Assembly (NCBI GenBank): GCA_017506865.1
Contig: JAFCMP010000527.1
Location: 620,001-684,000 of the forward strand
Source of the DNA: Tribonema minus
Lineage: Eukaryota; Sar; Xanthophyceae; Tribonematales; Tribonemataceae
Direction of reading: 5' to 3'
Length of the DNA: 64,000 bases
Shown here: piece after piece, positions 25,600-37,900 of the stretch
Layout: each line of letters begins with the position of its first letter
Numbering within the stretch: the stretch's first letter is position 1
Position numbers and translations under genes: made by a program
Notes under the pieces: generated by a model
The model's database searches: none
What the model saw: only the letters and a program-made list of their open reading frames with translations
Told to the model about the DNA's origin: nothing

Positions 25600-27459
25600 A
25601 TTCATGAATTCATGACTGCCCATGTGCACGCGCAAATACACCTTCCTTGTTTCTGCGCCATGTGCCTCTTGGTGCTGCTGCTCTTTGACGTTAATTGTTT
25701 GCAGTGACACCTACCATTACCATTACTGCAGTGAGCATGACTGCAGTGCTTTGGAGCGGAGTGCATGATGCCACCGTGACACTACATGCGCATTTCCGCA
25801 CATGACGTGTAGTCAAGCAAATGTAGGCACATCTGCACATGCATTATGTAGACCTCACTTCTTCTTTTTCAAATCAGTTGGTGTCGTGCACAATTTCGGC
25901 TGTGGCGTCATGCTTGATGGCCCTTGCGGTTGCAATGCATGTGTGTTATCATCCCCACCGCCTGTGACTGACTGTATGTGCTATTGCAATGGGATTGTGC
26001 TCTCGGTGCTTCGATGCTTGCTTTGAATGAAGCTGTGACCAAGGCCATGCTGTCATGCTGGAAGTGCGGCGACTGTTGCCGCTTCAATCCCTATTATGGC
26101 CAGTTTGTGGACTTGCTGATTTTTTGGTGCAAAGCAGCTGCAAGAACATAAATGGCAAGGCTTGAGGATCCTGCCATTGTGCGCTCTGCTTGTTCCCCCC
26201 CCCCCCCCCCCCCCCCCCCCCTACCTCCGATCCGGACCGTATGAACTTTGTTAACTCTGAAACTACAAGTGGCATGCGATCAGGCAGCGCTTGCCAAGTG
26301 GCACGTCTCAAGGTCTAACAGTTTTTGCCGTATCAAAAAGTGGCACACCTCAACACCAACACCTGCGCCAAAGCATGTGCAGATCAGCTTCCCCAGCCAG
26401 AGACATTTACCATCGGCTCACAAGTAGCATCAGGGATGGTGTGCCAGCGCACTGCGTCCTTACTGCACTATTTCCCTGCTGGCCAATGCTATGCAGCATG
26501 CACAAGCCCCCTACCCTCGCTCTCTTGCTGCTGCGCTGCAAGCCCAAACAACGGCACAGAGCTGACGCCACTGCGTGCAACACACACCAAGCTCCTCATG
26601 TGTCATGTGGTCATGAATTTGACTTTGAATTCACAAGTGCCCCAAGGGGGGAGGCCAGGTGGCCCGTGTGGTCCTAAGGTTAACATCCCATGCAGCAATC
26701 TAGCCTGCACATTAGCCATGTGCTTGGAGGTATACATTGCCCTGCGCCACTGCGAGGGACTGAAGCAGATGTACTTTGCATGTACACCTCGTAGATCCCT
26801 AGTTCCCAGAGGGGGTTTCTCGGTTGGCCATCACACATAGGGTGACACCTGCAAACGCAGCAGCAGTGTCGACAGTTGTAAGGATTTGCTTGATATCTAC
26901 CAGTAAAATGCTTTAACAGTATGTATGTAGTGGCACTGCCACCATGTGCCTTACACAGCAACATGCTGTTGTGCAATGTTCCTTACATAGCAGCGTGCAG
27001 TCATACAGTGGGACAAGAATGACTGATTGAAGTGTGAGTCTCTCCAATGGGGCAGGTCTGTAATTTCCAAACAATCAAGTCTGCTGAAGCATGCTGACCA
27101 ACTTGATGTACCGCCATGCACAGCAGCTTTTCTCTGTCGCCTTTTCTTTCCAGGTCTCACAATTCTGGCAAGCATTGATGCAAACCCGGTACAATGAGCG
27201 CCATGCAAGCCGGCTAACCAGGGCCGGCAGCATGTATGAATAAGCTGCGACACTGAAGCTCTCTCGCTGGCCAGCATCAACTGTATGCTGGCTGTCGCCG
27301 CTACCACCAGTATAGCCTTGTAATCGGTGTACACATGTACCTACATGCCTGTGCTGCACCGAGAGCACATACGCCTACAAGATCACTGACGACATCCGCA
27401 TGCGTGCGGAAGTCTCAGCTATCCAATGCAGAGAAAACAAGCACATTGCCTGTCGTTAC
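25600..27459. other. Convergent intergenic region; last TMEM234-like exon not located
   Basis: This lies between the stop of the JTB-like gene and the last identified exon of the minus-strand TMEM234-like gene. It should hold both 3' UTRs and a short final exon of the latter. A stretch near 26176-26094 (minus) could continue the TMEM234 frame to a stop but does not look like the family, so I did not call it. It holds a 27-base C run at 26195-26221. Confidence 0.35.
26195..26221. repeat. Homopolymer run of 27 C
   Basis: Uninterrupted poly-C, read directly. Length in an assembly is unreliable for such runs. A similar 28-C run occurs at 40190-40217. Confidence 0.9.
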
Positions 27460-30400
27460 CTGCGAGTGTCAACACTATGCCGAGGGCCGTTTGCAGCGGC
27501 TTTGCCACAGGTTCGCCAATGGCGGCTGCGGTCAAGGTGGTGAACACGAGAGCCAATGAATTGCAGGCAGGCACCGCCACTGCCATGTCTGCAGAGCACG
27601 GGAACATACCACAGTGTTGTTAACTACGGCAGCAGACTGAGGTTTGCTGTTGCCAACTGTATACCGCTGTATATTTGTGATGTCGCATTGATGTCTGAAC
27701 TTGTGTCAAAGGTGTGCAGCGAATGCAGCGCCTTGGGGTTGGGCCCGGCAACAAAAGGCGCTTCATCACAGCAAGAGAGACTGGTACATGGAGCAGGTCA
27801 TTCTGATGCTTACGTCAGGTGTGGTTGGTTGCGAACCGCTAAACTCACAGTGCACATGTAACTTCAAAAAAATGCGCAAACTACTTCTGAACTCACAATG
27901 TGACCTTGTTCACAGCACTGCAGCATGAGAGCACGATGTACCTCACGAGTGAACGAATCTTGCACTGTTTGCGCAAGAGAACGAAGGGGATATGTCCATA
28001 AAGTAGTAGTGCTGGATGTAAGGACGACTTCAATATGTATGTGTGAGTGGCCATGAAGAAGTTGTGGATATGAGGGCAACTGCTTCATTCAACTTCAAGC
28101 ATACACGTAAGAATGCCCACCCGCGTAATCTGACGCCAGGGCCTGTTGTGTTGCACATCAGCATGACCACGCCCACGCCAACATGTGGCGTCAGCCTTGT
28201 CAGTCACATCTAAGGCACAACAAGACAGGAAATCTGCGATGGATGACGGAATCTTTGGCCCTTGCCACACTTCGGCGCCATTCAGCTGTACAATGTGTGC
28301 CAAAGAAAAGTTTCGTCTCCACTTATTGGAGACCAATTTGCGCAGGCTCTATGAAATTGTCCAATTTGCAAGATTTGTTGTGGTGGAAACACATATCCTT
28401 ACATACATACCCTCACCTGCAGTTCTCAACCAGTAGTTAATACATACCCTAACATACCTACCATCACCTGCAGTGCTCAGCAGCTATTAACAAACACATA
28501 TCCTAACATACCTACCCTCACCTGCAGTGCTCAGCAGCCAATAATAGAGCAGGGAGCCAGACTGGTTAATGGCGTAGGGTATCAACGCCTAAACAGGTAC
28601 AGACACCAGTGCAGGGAGGACAACAATGCAAATTGTTGAATGTGAAATGTGCAGCGGCGAGATGTTCAAGTGACCATGTAGTCAGAACAATCATGATGAG
28701 GGTGCTTCAAATGTGGAAAGCAAATCCCCATGCTGCTGAGCACAGCCACACCAAGGCAGACAATGTACGTCAACGGCTGCCAACTATGCTCATGATGACG
28801 TCGACAGCGCATGTTGCATGTGTTCGCAGATTGAAAGTTGCGCACAGCAGTCTCTGTGCATTCACTTGAAATTTGTGATGAGCAGAAAAGCTTCAAGATG
28901 CGTACACATGTGCGACATGGGGCGTGAAATTCCCTGTGTGAGCACATCTACAGTCCAGCACCTAAGTGACGAAAGCTGGAAATACGAGCTCAAGCGCCAG
29001 TGAGCAAGTCAAGCCTAATATCATCCTCATGCAGTAGACTAATCTACTCCTAGGACAGCCACTTGTTGACGTCGAATTGACACCTGTATCCGCACAAGGC
29101 TTCTGAGCGGTGCTACCATGGAGAGCAACCCGGTCTTCTGCCCCATGTCTTCATGGGGTGCCGCATCGACGGCGCCACCGCTGCCTGCATGCTCCTGCGC
29201 GGCGGTGCCTGAGGGCAGGGCAGGTCAATGCAACACGCTGTGTGTGAGCCGCGTCTCTCCGGAAAAGTCCACGCCACCATGAAAATGAGACGAAGACTGA
29301 AATAGAAAACCAAGACCTAATAAACCAGGCCCCTGACTGGTATCCCGTGCATGCAACCCGGAGTTGTTCATGACGCACCGGCCCACTGCAGATTATGGTG
29401 CAAACATGCCAGTATTAGTGTCATGAATAGGAAACACAGTCAGTTGATGCTGATGCAGCAGCCGCGTTGGCATCCCTTCAAGTGCACAGCAACAGTGCAC
29501 TCAACCTGTGTGCGTGCTGGGATAACGGTGGCTAAAACATTTCCTCGCTGGACGGTTCCTAACCCATGGCTGACACTCATGCTGCAGAGGTCTTTAGATG
29601 CGAGGCCATACATCAGGTCATTATAAGCATAGTGCCACATAAGACATCGTTACTATATTGGCGTATCACTCAGTGTTTGAGGGGCCACAGGCACAGACGA
29701 TTATGTAGGGAAAACTTCCAAAGATCGGCATCTGATACTACATCTGATATTTTGTTGAGCGCAAGTAACTGTGTCAAGCAGGCTCATTGTGGCATATTTA
29801 TGATGTGGTATCCATCAACGGAGATGAGTGTAAGCAACGCAGTGAAGGCGGCGTTCAGCAAGATCGTTGCGCTGCACTCGCCTCGTCTAATGAGAGGGTT
29901 CGTACAGCCCCAGGCTGCGCCGACAGCGACGCATCGCCATGGTGACGCCGCCATCAGGGCAATCTCGTATGTTTAGCATGTCGCCATTTCTGATGGTGCC
30001 GTGACAACTTGCTCAAGTGCAAAGGCAGCTGATCAGGCACGACCAAAACTTCAAACCGTTTTTGAAGTTCAGTCTTGTTTCTGGTGCTGATGCAGCAGCC
30101 GCGTTGGCAGTTTTTTAAGGACACGTCAATAGTTCACTCAATCTGGGACAGCGCTGGGTAAAAATCCCCCTTAGCTGGAAGGTTCCTGTTTCATGAATGA
30201 GATCGATGTTGCAGAGGTCTTGAGATGCAGGGTCATACATCAGGTCATAATGCCAAATATAAGAGATTAAGTTCGCCTATCACCAAGTGTCGAATGAAGG
30301 GACCTTGAAAAATTGTTATTTGATATTCAGCTGTATCAAGCAACACGCAGGCTCATTGTGGCATCTTGTTGATGCTGCATTGATCAGCACTGATGATAAC

Positions 30401-30528
30401 GAATAATTCCGCTGCAACGGATGAAGGGGCAGCAGGATCTTTGCGCTGCACTCGCCTTGTCTGATGAGAGGGTTCGTACAGCCCCAGGCTGCACCGACGG
30501 CGACGCATCGCCATGGTGACGCCGCCAT
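27460..30528 (-). CDS. TMEM234 (UPF0546)-like membrane protein, 3' exon missing from model
   Basis: Exons 30528-30456, 29208-29084, 28588-28522 and 27588-27460 join in phase (1, 0, 1). Exon 1 begins MAASPWRCVAVGAAWGCTNP and ends LIRQ. The W-G-x-T-N-P signature is the start of TMEM234/UPF0546 proteins, small relatives of EamA/DMT transporters. Exon 2 is a linker ending LRSLVRIQ. Exon 3 carries ALIPYAINQSGSLLYYWLLS, matching the conserved NQSGS membrane segment. Exon 4 carries MAVAVPACNSLALVFTTLTA then GEPVAKPLQTALGIVLTLA, matching the family's fourth conserved block. The usual short last helix end is not identified. The exon 1 donor is GC (gacaag|gcgagt), and phase requires it. A second intact exon 1 lies at 29954-29882. 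The gene is divergent from Sec3. Confidence 0.75.
28405..28530 (-). repeat. Three-copy donor-spanning repeat at TMEM234-like exon 3
   Basis: Units of about 54 bp carry tcacctgcagtgctcag-like sequence at about 28411, 28466 and 28518. The last is the true end of exon 3 with its gtgagg donor on the minus strand. The other two copies lie in the intron and retain the ctgcag|gtgagg-like junction. The outer copy is the most degenerate. Confidence 0.8.
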
Positions 30529-30650
30529 CAGTGCAATATCGTCTGTTTAGCATGTCGGCATTTCTGAGGTGCCGTGCCAACTCGCTCAATAGTGAGCACA
30601 TGAACACCAAAACTTCAAACCGTTTTTGAAGTTCAGTTTCGTTTGAAGTT
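29445..30650. repeat. Large tandem duplication (unit about 0.6 kb) around TMEM234-like exon 1
   Basis: The blocks about 29445-30075 and 30077-30650 align along their length. Both have the gctgatgcagcagccgcgtt start (29449 and 30089), the tacatcaggtcat block, the first exon, and the cttcaaaccgtttttgaagt inverted motif at the end. The copies are clearly diverged apart from the exon. Confidence 0.8.
29882..29954 (-). CDS. Duplicate, intact first exon of the TMEM234-like gene
   Basis: A 73-bp copy of exon 1 lies 574 bp downstream, inside intron 1. It keeps the ATG, full reading frame (ending LIRR instead of LIRQ), length and the GC donor context, with only a few changes. It could be a second first exon with its own upstream region, or a relic of the surrounding tandem duplication of about 29445-30075 and 30077-30650. 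Confidence 0.65.
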
Positions 30651-31578
30651 CTCGACTTGAGGTTCTGTTGCGAAGGAAGGAGGCAGTGTGGAGACAGTGA
30701 GTTGTGGCAAAGCAATACCCTCACACGGTGTAAAAAGAACATCCTGCAGCAGTCTTCGTTGTCAGAGGCACCGAACGAACGACCCCAGATTCAGCCGGGG
30801 GTTCGTGAGTGAAACAGTGTGGCGGGCCAAAGTAAAGCGGATCCTGAGGTTGTACGGCATCAATTCCGTCTAACTTTGGCGGAAGGCGAGCGCGTGCAGA
30901 TACTCTGGCGCACTTGATAGGACATCCGGGTGTGCCACATACGCACTGCTGGAATAGGCGGGCTGCTAACCCAAAACAGCGAAGGCAGGCGAAAGCTGCT
31001 AACGGTGCACCATGCCTGTTACATCGAGGTCAGTCATTGGTCAGTCATTGCACACATCCATGCCTACAATGCAATGAAGTGTTGCGCTGGTACACGAAAT
31101 CTCACAGCCAGGGTTCGTAATGAGTATCTGCGTGCTGTGTGTGCACATGATAACAGGCATGACCATAGTATACAAGCTACCCAATGTAGCACCTCAACCA
31201 CTCTGACCTCTGTCCTGGGCTACTTCACTTGACAAAGGTGTGTTGTCAGCATTGCGAGGCTGCTCTGCTCCGCTTACTAAGCCCTGGTGCATCAGATCAG
31301 CGGTTCTCGCGCAGGCAGGCCGCGAATTTTGCAGGAACCAATACTGATATCACCTGCACCAGTGCATTCGCGCCCCTTGTGACGCGTGCAAGTTATTTCT
31401 TACCTTCTGCTGGTCTGGGGACAATATCACTATAATTGCGCAGCACACCGCAGTGAGTCTCCCCATCCCCCCCCCTGCTGGACCATACAAACCCCTCGCT
31501 CGTAACAGGGAGTCCAGGCGCAGCAAGAAGGCAGCAGCAGCAGCCGCAAATGCCGCACCTTCTGCGAGGTTCGCGCGC
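30529..31578. promoter_or_regulatory. Divergent region between TMEM234-like gene and Sec3
   Basis: About 1 kb between the minus-strand ATG at 30528 and the first Sec3 ATG in my model at 31579. It should contain both promoters and any 5' UTR exons. The open frame leading into Sec3 exon 1 extends back to about 31453 without an ATG, so an upstream 5' exon ending in a cag at about 31453 is possible. No core element is assignable. Confidence 0.35.
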
Positions 31579-31954
31579 ATGGGGTCCACTCTGACGCCGG
31601 AACGGCCAGCGGCACGGAGCCCCCGCTCGCCGCTGAGCAGTGATGACGAGTCTACAGGGGGGCGGGGGTGGCAGTCGCAGCAGCAGCAGCAGCAGCAGGT
31701 GATGGCGCAAACAAACATGCTTGAAGGGTAGATGTTGTGTAGGCAGCAAAGTACAGGCTGCTGTGCATGTGGCTTAGAAGGGGTACTTGGCAGTGAAGGC
31801 GAGTCTACAGCGGATAGCAGTCGCAGCAGCAGCAGCAGGTGATGGTGCACCCAAACATGCTTGAAGTGTAGCTGTTGAGTTAGCAGCCAAGGACAGATTG
31901 CTGTACACATGGCTCAAAAGGGGTACTCAGCAATGAAGGCGAGGCTACAGGCGG

Positions 31955-31988
<34 letters not shown>

Positions 31989-34900
31989 TGGTGTACCCAA
32001 ACATATAACTGTTGTGAGGGCATTGAAGTTGACATTGCTGTATATACACGTGGCTTAGATGGGGTGTCAGGCTTCTGCTGAGCACTGCCAGCGGTTCAAA
32101 TGGGTGGCAATTGGTGGTACCATATTTAGCATGGTGCTCATCAGACTCTGTTGTTGATGATATGGGAACGTCGCAGGTCTTGAGGGTTAGGTTCAGCTGA
32201 GCAATGGTGATGGCTATACAGTGCGACATGAACACAAATTCTTGGAAGCAGCAGGCACGGTGCACAGACGACCGCAATGAGAAAGCGCAACAACCAATCT
32301 ACTTCTATTGCAGCGGCAGCGTGGCGCGCTTGGCGTATCGCCACGACAACTTTGCATGCGCAACTTTGCTGTTGTAGAAGTACCTCTTATACCTGGGCAT
32401 GGTCTAGTCTATACTCATCTGCCTTTCATTCCAATTCCAGGCACCTATCGATAATGGCTTCTGCAAGCAACCCGCACTCAACATGCTGCCCTGCTCTGTG
32501 CCCAAACCACTGTTTAGGCCCAGCAGCAGAGCGGAAGGAGGGGGAGCAGGGGCAGCGTGAGCAGCGCCAATGGGGGGGGTGGGCTGAGCGCTGCTGCCAT
32601 GAGTGCCATGATCGTGGCGCAGGTGGAGAGGCTGCTGCCGCGCGGCAGCGGCATGGGCGGGACGCGCATGGAGGTGAGCCTGGTCAATGCGTGAATTAAG
32701 AAACACACATGAAACCCAAAGCCTCGATATCATTTTTTAAGTACTTTCAACTCGACTTCTTTTGAGTACATCAGCGTGTTAACTGCATTTACAGATTAGA
32801 TTTTTTTTGGCGCTCCAAGTGAAGGTGGTTTTTTTCTTTTTTACGGGCCCCTGTACACACCGTGTAGTCCAGTGTACTGCCTATATGGTCAGTTCTTGCG
32901 GATTGGCACGATGAACTGGCAATGTCGTGCTGGCATGTGCAATGGGTATGCTGTTTGATGCATTGCCTATTTTGCAATGCGCATGTATGCTGTTTGATGT
33001 AGTTCCATTTTGCAATGTATCACCACAGGTGCTCGGGATGTGGAGATGCAAAACCGGGCAATGCTCTGGATACAATCACAGTATCTTCATAAATGAACAA
33101 ATTGCTATGATCACGCAGTGAAGATTGAAAGTGCTGTACATATACGCGCATACGTGAGCAGTACATTAATCTAGGCTAGCCCCAACGGTGCCTGTCATCT
33201 CTGATGGTTTGATGACAGTACAAGCGAATGCCGTGGCAGCAGCAGCAGCAGTGTGAGTGCTAACGGGCGGGCGGCAGCAGCAGCAACAGCAGAAGCGTGC
33301 AATCGCCATCGCAGCAGCTGTTCCGCCCCTGTTCTTGCTACCCCGAAGCGTTAACTCTCTCTTCCCCCCCCTGCTCCTGCTACTTGCGATTGATGACCCG
33401 ATTGACAAATCTCGCTCTGATATCCATGGCCGCCTACAGGTGCTGCTTGTGGCGCCCGTGCGGCGGCGCAGCGGCAGCAGCGGCAGCGATGTTCGCAGCA
33501 GCGGCAACAGCGGCGGCGGCGGCAGCAGCAGCAGCAGCAGCGACGCGTGTGCGGTGGTGGTGGCGCTGGAGGAACACGTGCATCCCAGCGGCAGCGTGCA
33601 GCGCGAGGGGACTGTGTACGAGGCCTCTGTGGGCCGCAACGCTCAGGCGAGTTAGTAATAGGGGTAGGTATAGGTTTAGGGTATAGAGTAGGTATGTGCT
33701 GTGTATGCCATGGGTGTGCATGTACCGTGTACAAGGCATCTGTGGGCCGCCACGCTCAGGCGAGTTTGTAGTCAGGTGCAGGTATTGGGTCAGGGTAGGT
33801 ATGTTATTTGCATGCCGAACTGCGTATACCATGGGTATGCATGTACCGTGTAGGCCTCTGTGGGCCGCAACGCTCAGGCGAGTTCATGCTCAGGGGTAGG
33901 TATAGGGTCAGGGAAAAGAATGTATGTGTTTTGCTCCTCCAATTGAATAGAAGTACTATGGGTATGCATGTACTGTGTATCAGGCCTCTGTAGGCCGCGA
34001 CGCTGAGGTTAGCTGATTGAGTAGGGTTAAGGTTAGGGACTGGAGTAGGTTATGTTGTGTACTTTGGAGTATAGGGGTATATTGATCCGTGTTTGTAGTT
34101 TGGGTTTGAGGCCGCTGTCAGCCGGAACGTTCAGATTAGCTGTCCAAATTGGGTTAGCATTAGGGTTAGGGACTTACGCAAGTACGCAATATGCACGCAT
34201 ATACTGTGGGCTGTGCATGTGCTGTGTGCGACGCCTCTGTGGGTCGCGATGCTCAGCTTTGTTAGTGGCCAACGAGCAGAATCAGGATCAGGGGTAGGGT
34301 AGGACTATAGGAAGTATCTGGAGTAGTTGAATCGAGAGCACATAGGTGTGTGACTGAATGTATACATCGACCGGTGCATGTGCCTTTGCGAAGAGGCCTC
34401 CGTGGGCTGCACCGCGTACATCAGTCTTGTCGTTTAGCACAAAGATAGCATGAATAATATGAGGGCTTGGGTGTGCGCAGAAGTGTATATGGACCATGTA
34501 TATATGCCGTCGGCTGCAGCCCTACCAGCAGCGGTGGAGCGAGCATGCCAGTTTTTATCTGGCTGGTGAGCAGGGGGGCGGGGGCAAGGGCGAAGGGGGG
34601 GGGGAAGGGACTGTTCATTGAAATTGCCACTAGCACATCACTCATACGGGTGATGCCATGGAAACCAATCGCTTGAACTTAAGGCTACACATTCAACAAG
34701 ACGGAGGCTGCTACGGCGCTCTCCACCACACATACTTTGAAACATATACATACATAGGTGTGTGCGTGTGTGTGTATATGTATATCGCAATGTGATGTAC
34801 TGCAGTTTACTGTTGAAACGCCAAGTGCGCCCAGGACACATGTATCATGCCACAGCCGTGCGTCAGGGTTTTTTGGTGGTTTACAGCACTTTCGTGTGTT

Positions 34901-37900
34901 TTTTGTGTACTCCAAGGTGTTTCTTTTGAAGTGCACATTTTGCTGCATCTTGCAAGAGACAGGCAGACTGGATCACTGCGCATTGTGGCCCATCTGGCAG
35001 CTAACCACCATCCTGCCAGTGTGACCGCCAGCTTGCCCAATTGAAGTTATATGGTCTTTATTTCTTCGTGCCGCTCTCTGCAAGATCTTCGATACTCAAG
35101 AACATTCCGTTTGCATTTCTCTTGTTTTATTACCCTCCTTCCTTTCTGCAGGGCACCGGAATGTCAGTGTCGCTTCACAATAGCTGGCCCATCCAGACGC
35201 TCACGGGCGCAGACCGTCCCAACAAAGAGGGCGCCATACTGAGCCTGGCCTTTGCGCCAAAGCCCGCTGGCAGCAGCAACAAGAGCGCCAGCGGCGACAT
35301 TGCCGTCTACACTTGGGAAGCTCAATCGCCTCTTTTGTGCAAGGTGCGCGCTGCAGCATGTCTTGAATTTATGTGTTGAAGTACTATGCCATGTTCTTCG
35401 CTTTTCATGATAACAGTGCTCGGCCTGTTTTTGTTGTGCTATGTGGCCAAGGCAGCCTCATGCAGAGGGCGGAACTGTGCAACACAATGTTTCGCTCCGC
35501 AGGTGTGCAAAGGTGTGCGCTGCAGCATATGTTGAAGTAATGTCTCGAAGTTTCGCTGCCGATGATGACAGTGCTCAGCCTCTTGTTATGTGCCGTGTGG
35601 CCAAGGCAGCCTCATGCAGAGAGAACACAGTGTTTCGCCGCGCAGGCGCATGAGAGGCTGCCAACACTGTCATTTGTACTGCATAGGGGCAAGGTTAGGG
35701 GAAGAAATTTGCTGTAAAGGTAGGTTACTGAAGCAAATATCCGTGTGCCAGGTCTTCACAGCACCCGACATTCATTGTAACATCCTAGGCCGCTTCATGC
35801 CTTCACTGCATTTGCATGCACGGCACCATAGTTTACATGTTCCGTGCATGTGCATCTCTACCATGGACGGGAGGCCGCAGCTCTTGTGGGTCTTGCTGAG
35901 ACAATGCAAATACTAGGAATCAACTGAATCTTGCCATCGCCTTGGTGAATCACCACTCCCTTTGCCCAGCATTCCCCTGTGGTGCTTTACCTGTGCTTGT
36001 CCTGCCCGCTGGTTGATCCTGACGCTTCACCGAGTACTGCTGATCCTCACACTCTGCTTTGCACCTGAAACTTGTGTGAGCAATGCAACGAGGGGGCTGC
36101 AACCCCCCTTTGCCTCCCCTGCATGCGCTGCCATCCTGACGCTGCGCAATGCCCCCGCTTTGTTGTGTTTCCGTCGTTCTTGTTGTCATACTCAACCTGT
36201 GCACACCAGGAAGTGCTCTGGGTGATACTGAGCCTCCGCAGAGCACTGTCACGAGGAGCGTCACCAGATGCAGTTGCCGGCCTCGCCAAGGAGCTCGACG
36301 CAAGCGCCACGTATGAGGGCTTTCACGCCAAGTACCCCAAGCTGTACGGGCTGCTCAAGGCAGCGACCAGCGAGCCTGCGAAGGTGCGTCACCAGTTGCA
36401 GTCATGCTGAAAGTCAGGCCTTGTGTTGCGGTGAACTGCTCGGCAAAGCTCGGCTCTGCTTGGCTCAATCACTGAGGGTTTGATGTTAACTTCCCCAGAC
36501 CGTATTGGCTTAGGGTTATGGTTACGGTTACGGGTAGGTTTAGAATGCCGCGAAAATCCCTTGTACGCAGCCCTATTGCCAGTTGCACGTTAACCATGCC
36601 CGTCATTTCATGAAAACATTGTACTTCAAGGTATACTATGATGTAGTGATGTAGGACGGTCTGGATGTATCATCATATTGACCTATCCTGATACCGTGAT
36701 GAAAAGGTCGACGTGCTGCGTTTCCCGTGCCCGCAAATCTTTAAACTGTGTATGGCAGTAGACCTTACTGAGAACTTGCAAAAACCACCTTTAGGCGTGG
36801 GGCAGATGGTTTGACTGCATGCAGGGCCGCAGATGCTCTATTGACGCACCAACCAAGGGGGTGCATGGAGCACATGACAGCAGCCCTTACAGGAAGCCGG
36901 CAGTGCGCACGGCAATCAGGCATTGTGCACTGCAAACCGTTTGCGGTTTGTGCAGTCGCGTCGTACTTGACGCGTGCTGCTCATCAACGCACACATACAT
37001 GCATTTCAGTTACATTTGAGTCTCATGATCGCATGGTGTGCCTCGCCTTTTCTCTCGCTGTTGCACAAACTCAGGTGGTTCAGTCGACACCTGCTGCACT
37101 GACGGCATCAAAAGATGCACAGAACAGGGAGGCAGCGGCGGCGGCGGCAACTGTCACGTCAGCCGAGCTAGAAGAACTGGAGAGAGGCGAAGAGTTGCTT
37201 CAGGTGACTTGTGATGTACTTTTATTGATTTCGCTGCGCGAAAACCCCTCTTTTTCATGGATTGCATGTGCACTCAATGCAACACACCTTCTTCGAAGAG
37301 AGACTCAAACGCAAACAGGCTTTTCCCCCGCCTTTGATGTACTTCGAAGTACTACACCAGCTCTGCGACTTCAGCCCCCACTTGCTGCGGATGTCTGCAG
37401 TGTAGCCCTCTTGACGCCCTTGGCACTGGAGCCCTGCTGAGCGCTGACTTTGTGGGGCTTAAAACCTCCTGTCATTTCACCCTTTGTACATGCTATGCCA
37501 CATCATCCAAACGATTGGCACTTGAGGGAGGCAAAGTGCTGCCATGGACTTTGCTCGAGTTGGATGTGATCACTGCGATTCTTGGTTGGTGTTGCAGTGC
37601 ATGTACATAAGATGTGGTGCAATGCGGTAGTGCAAGTCTGATATGGTAGCTGAGCTGACAATGTCGCAACCCTGCTCAGGCTGCCTATGACACCAGGTGC
37701 TGCAACTCCGACCTTCATGTCTGAATCAGCTCCATCAAAGCCAAGCCTCTCGTTTGTCAAATTTCTCATCTTGGTCTACTTCAAGATCATGGGCTGTTGC
37801 TGCCCCTGATATTATCACATTCCCCATGAGCTGCCTCTGAGCCTGCCAACAACGCCCCTCCGCGCAGCGTTTGGGCTGGAAGGAGAAGGGGCAGGAAGGC

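Noticed and set aside
26094..26176. Possible last TMEM234-like exon (GSSSLAIYVLAAALHQ... to stop, minus strand)
   Set aside because: Phase fits, but sequence does not resemble the family's end and the acceptor is weak.
26325..26840. 171-residue plus-strand ORF
   Set aside because: Cys-rich low-information sequence in a convergent intergenic region, with no borders or recognised domain.
28183..28440. Plus-strand ORF (MDDGIFGPCHTSAPFSCTMC...) inside TMEM234-like intron
   Set aside because: It is on the opposite strand of a supported intron, its end overlaps donor-spanning repeats, and there is no second exon.
33257..33439. Upstream open extension of Sec3 exon 3
   Set aside because: It is in frame, but a clean cctacag acceptor at 33439 and the phase-0 join to exon 2 make it more likely intron.
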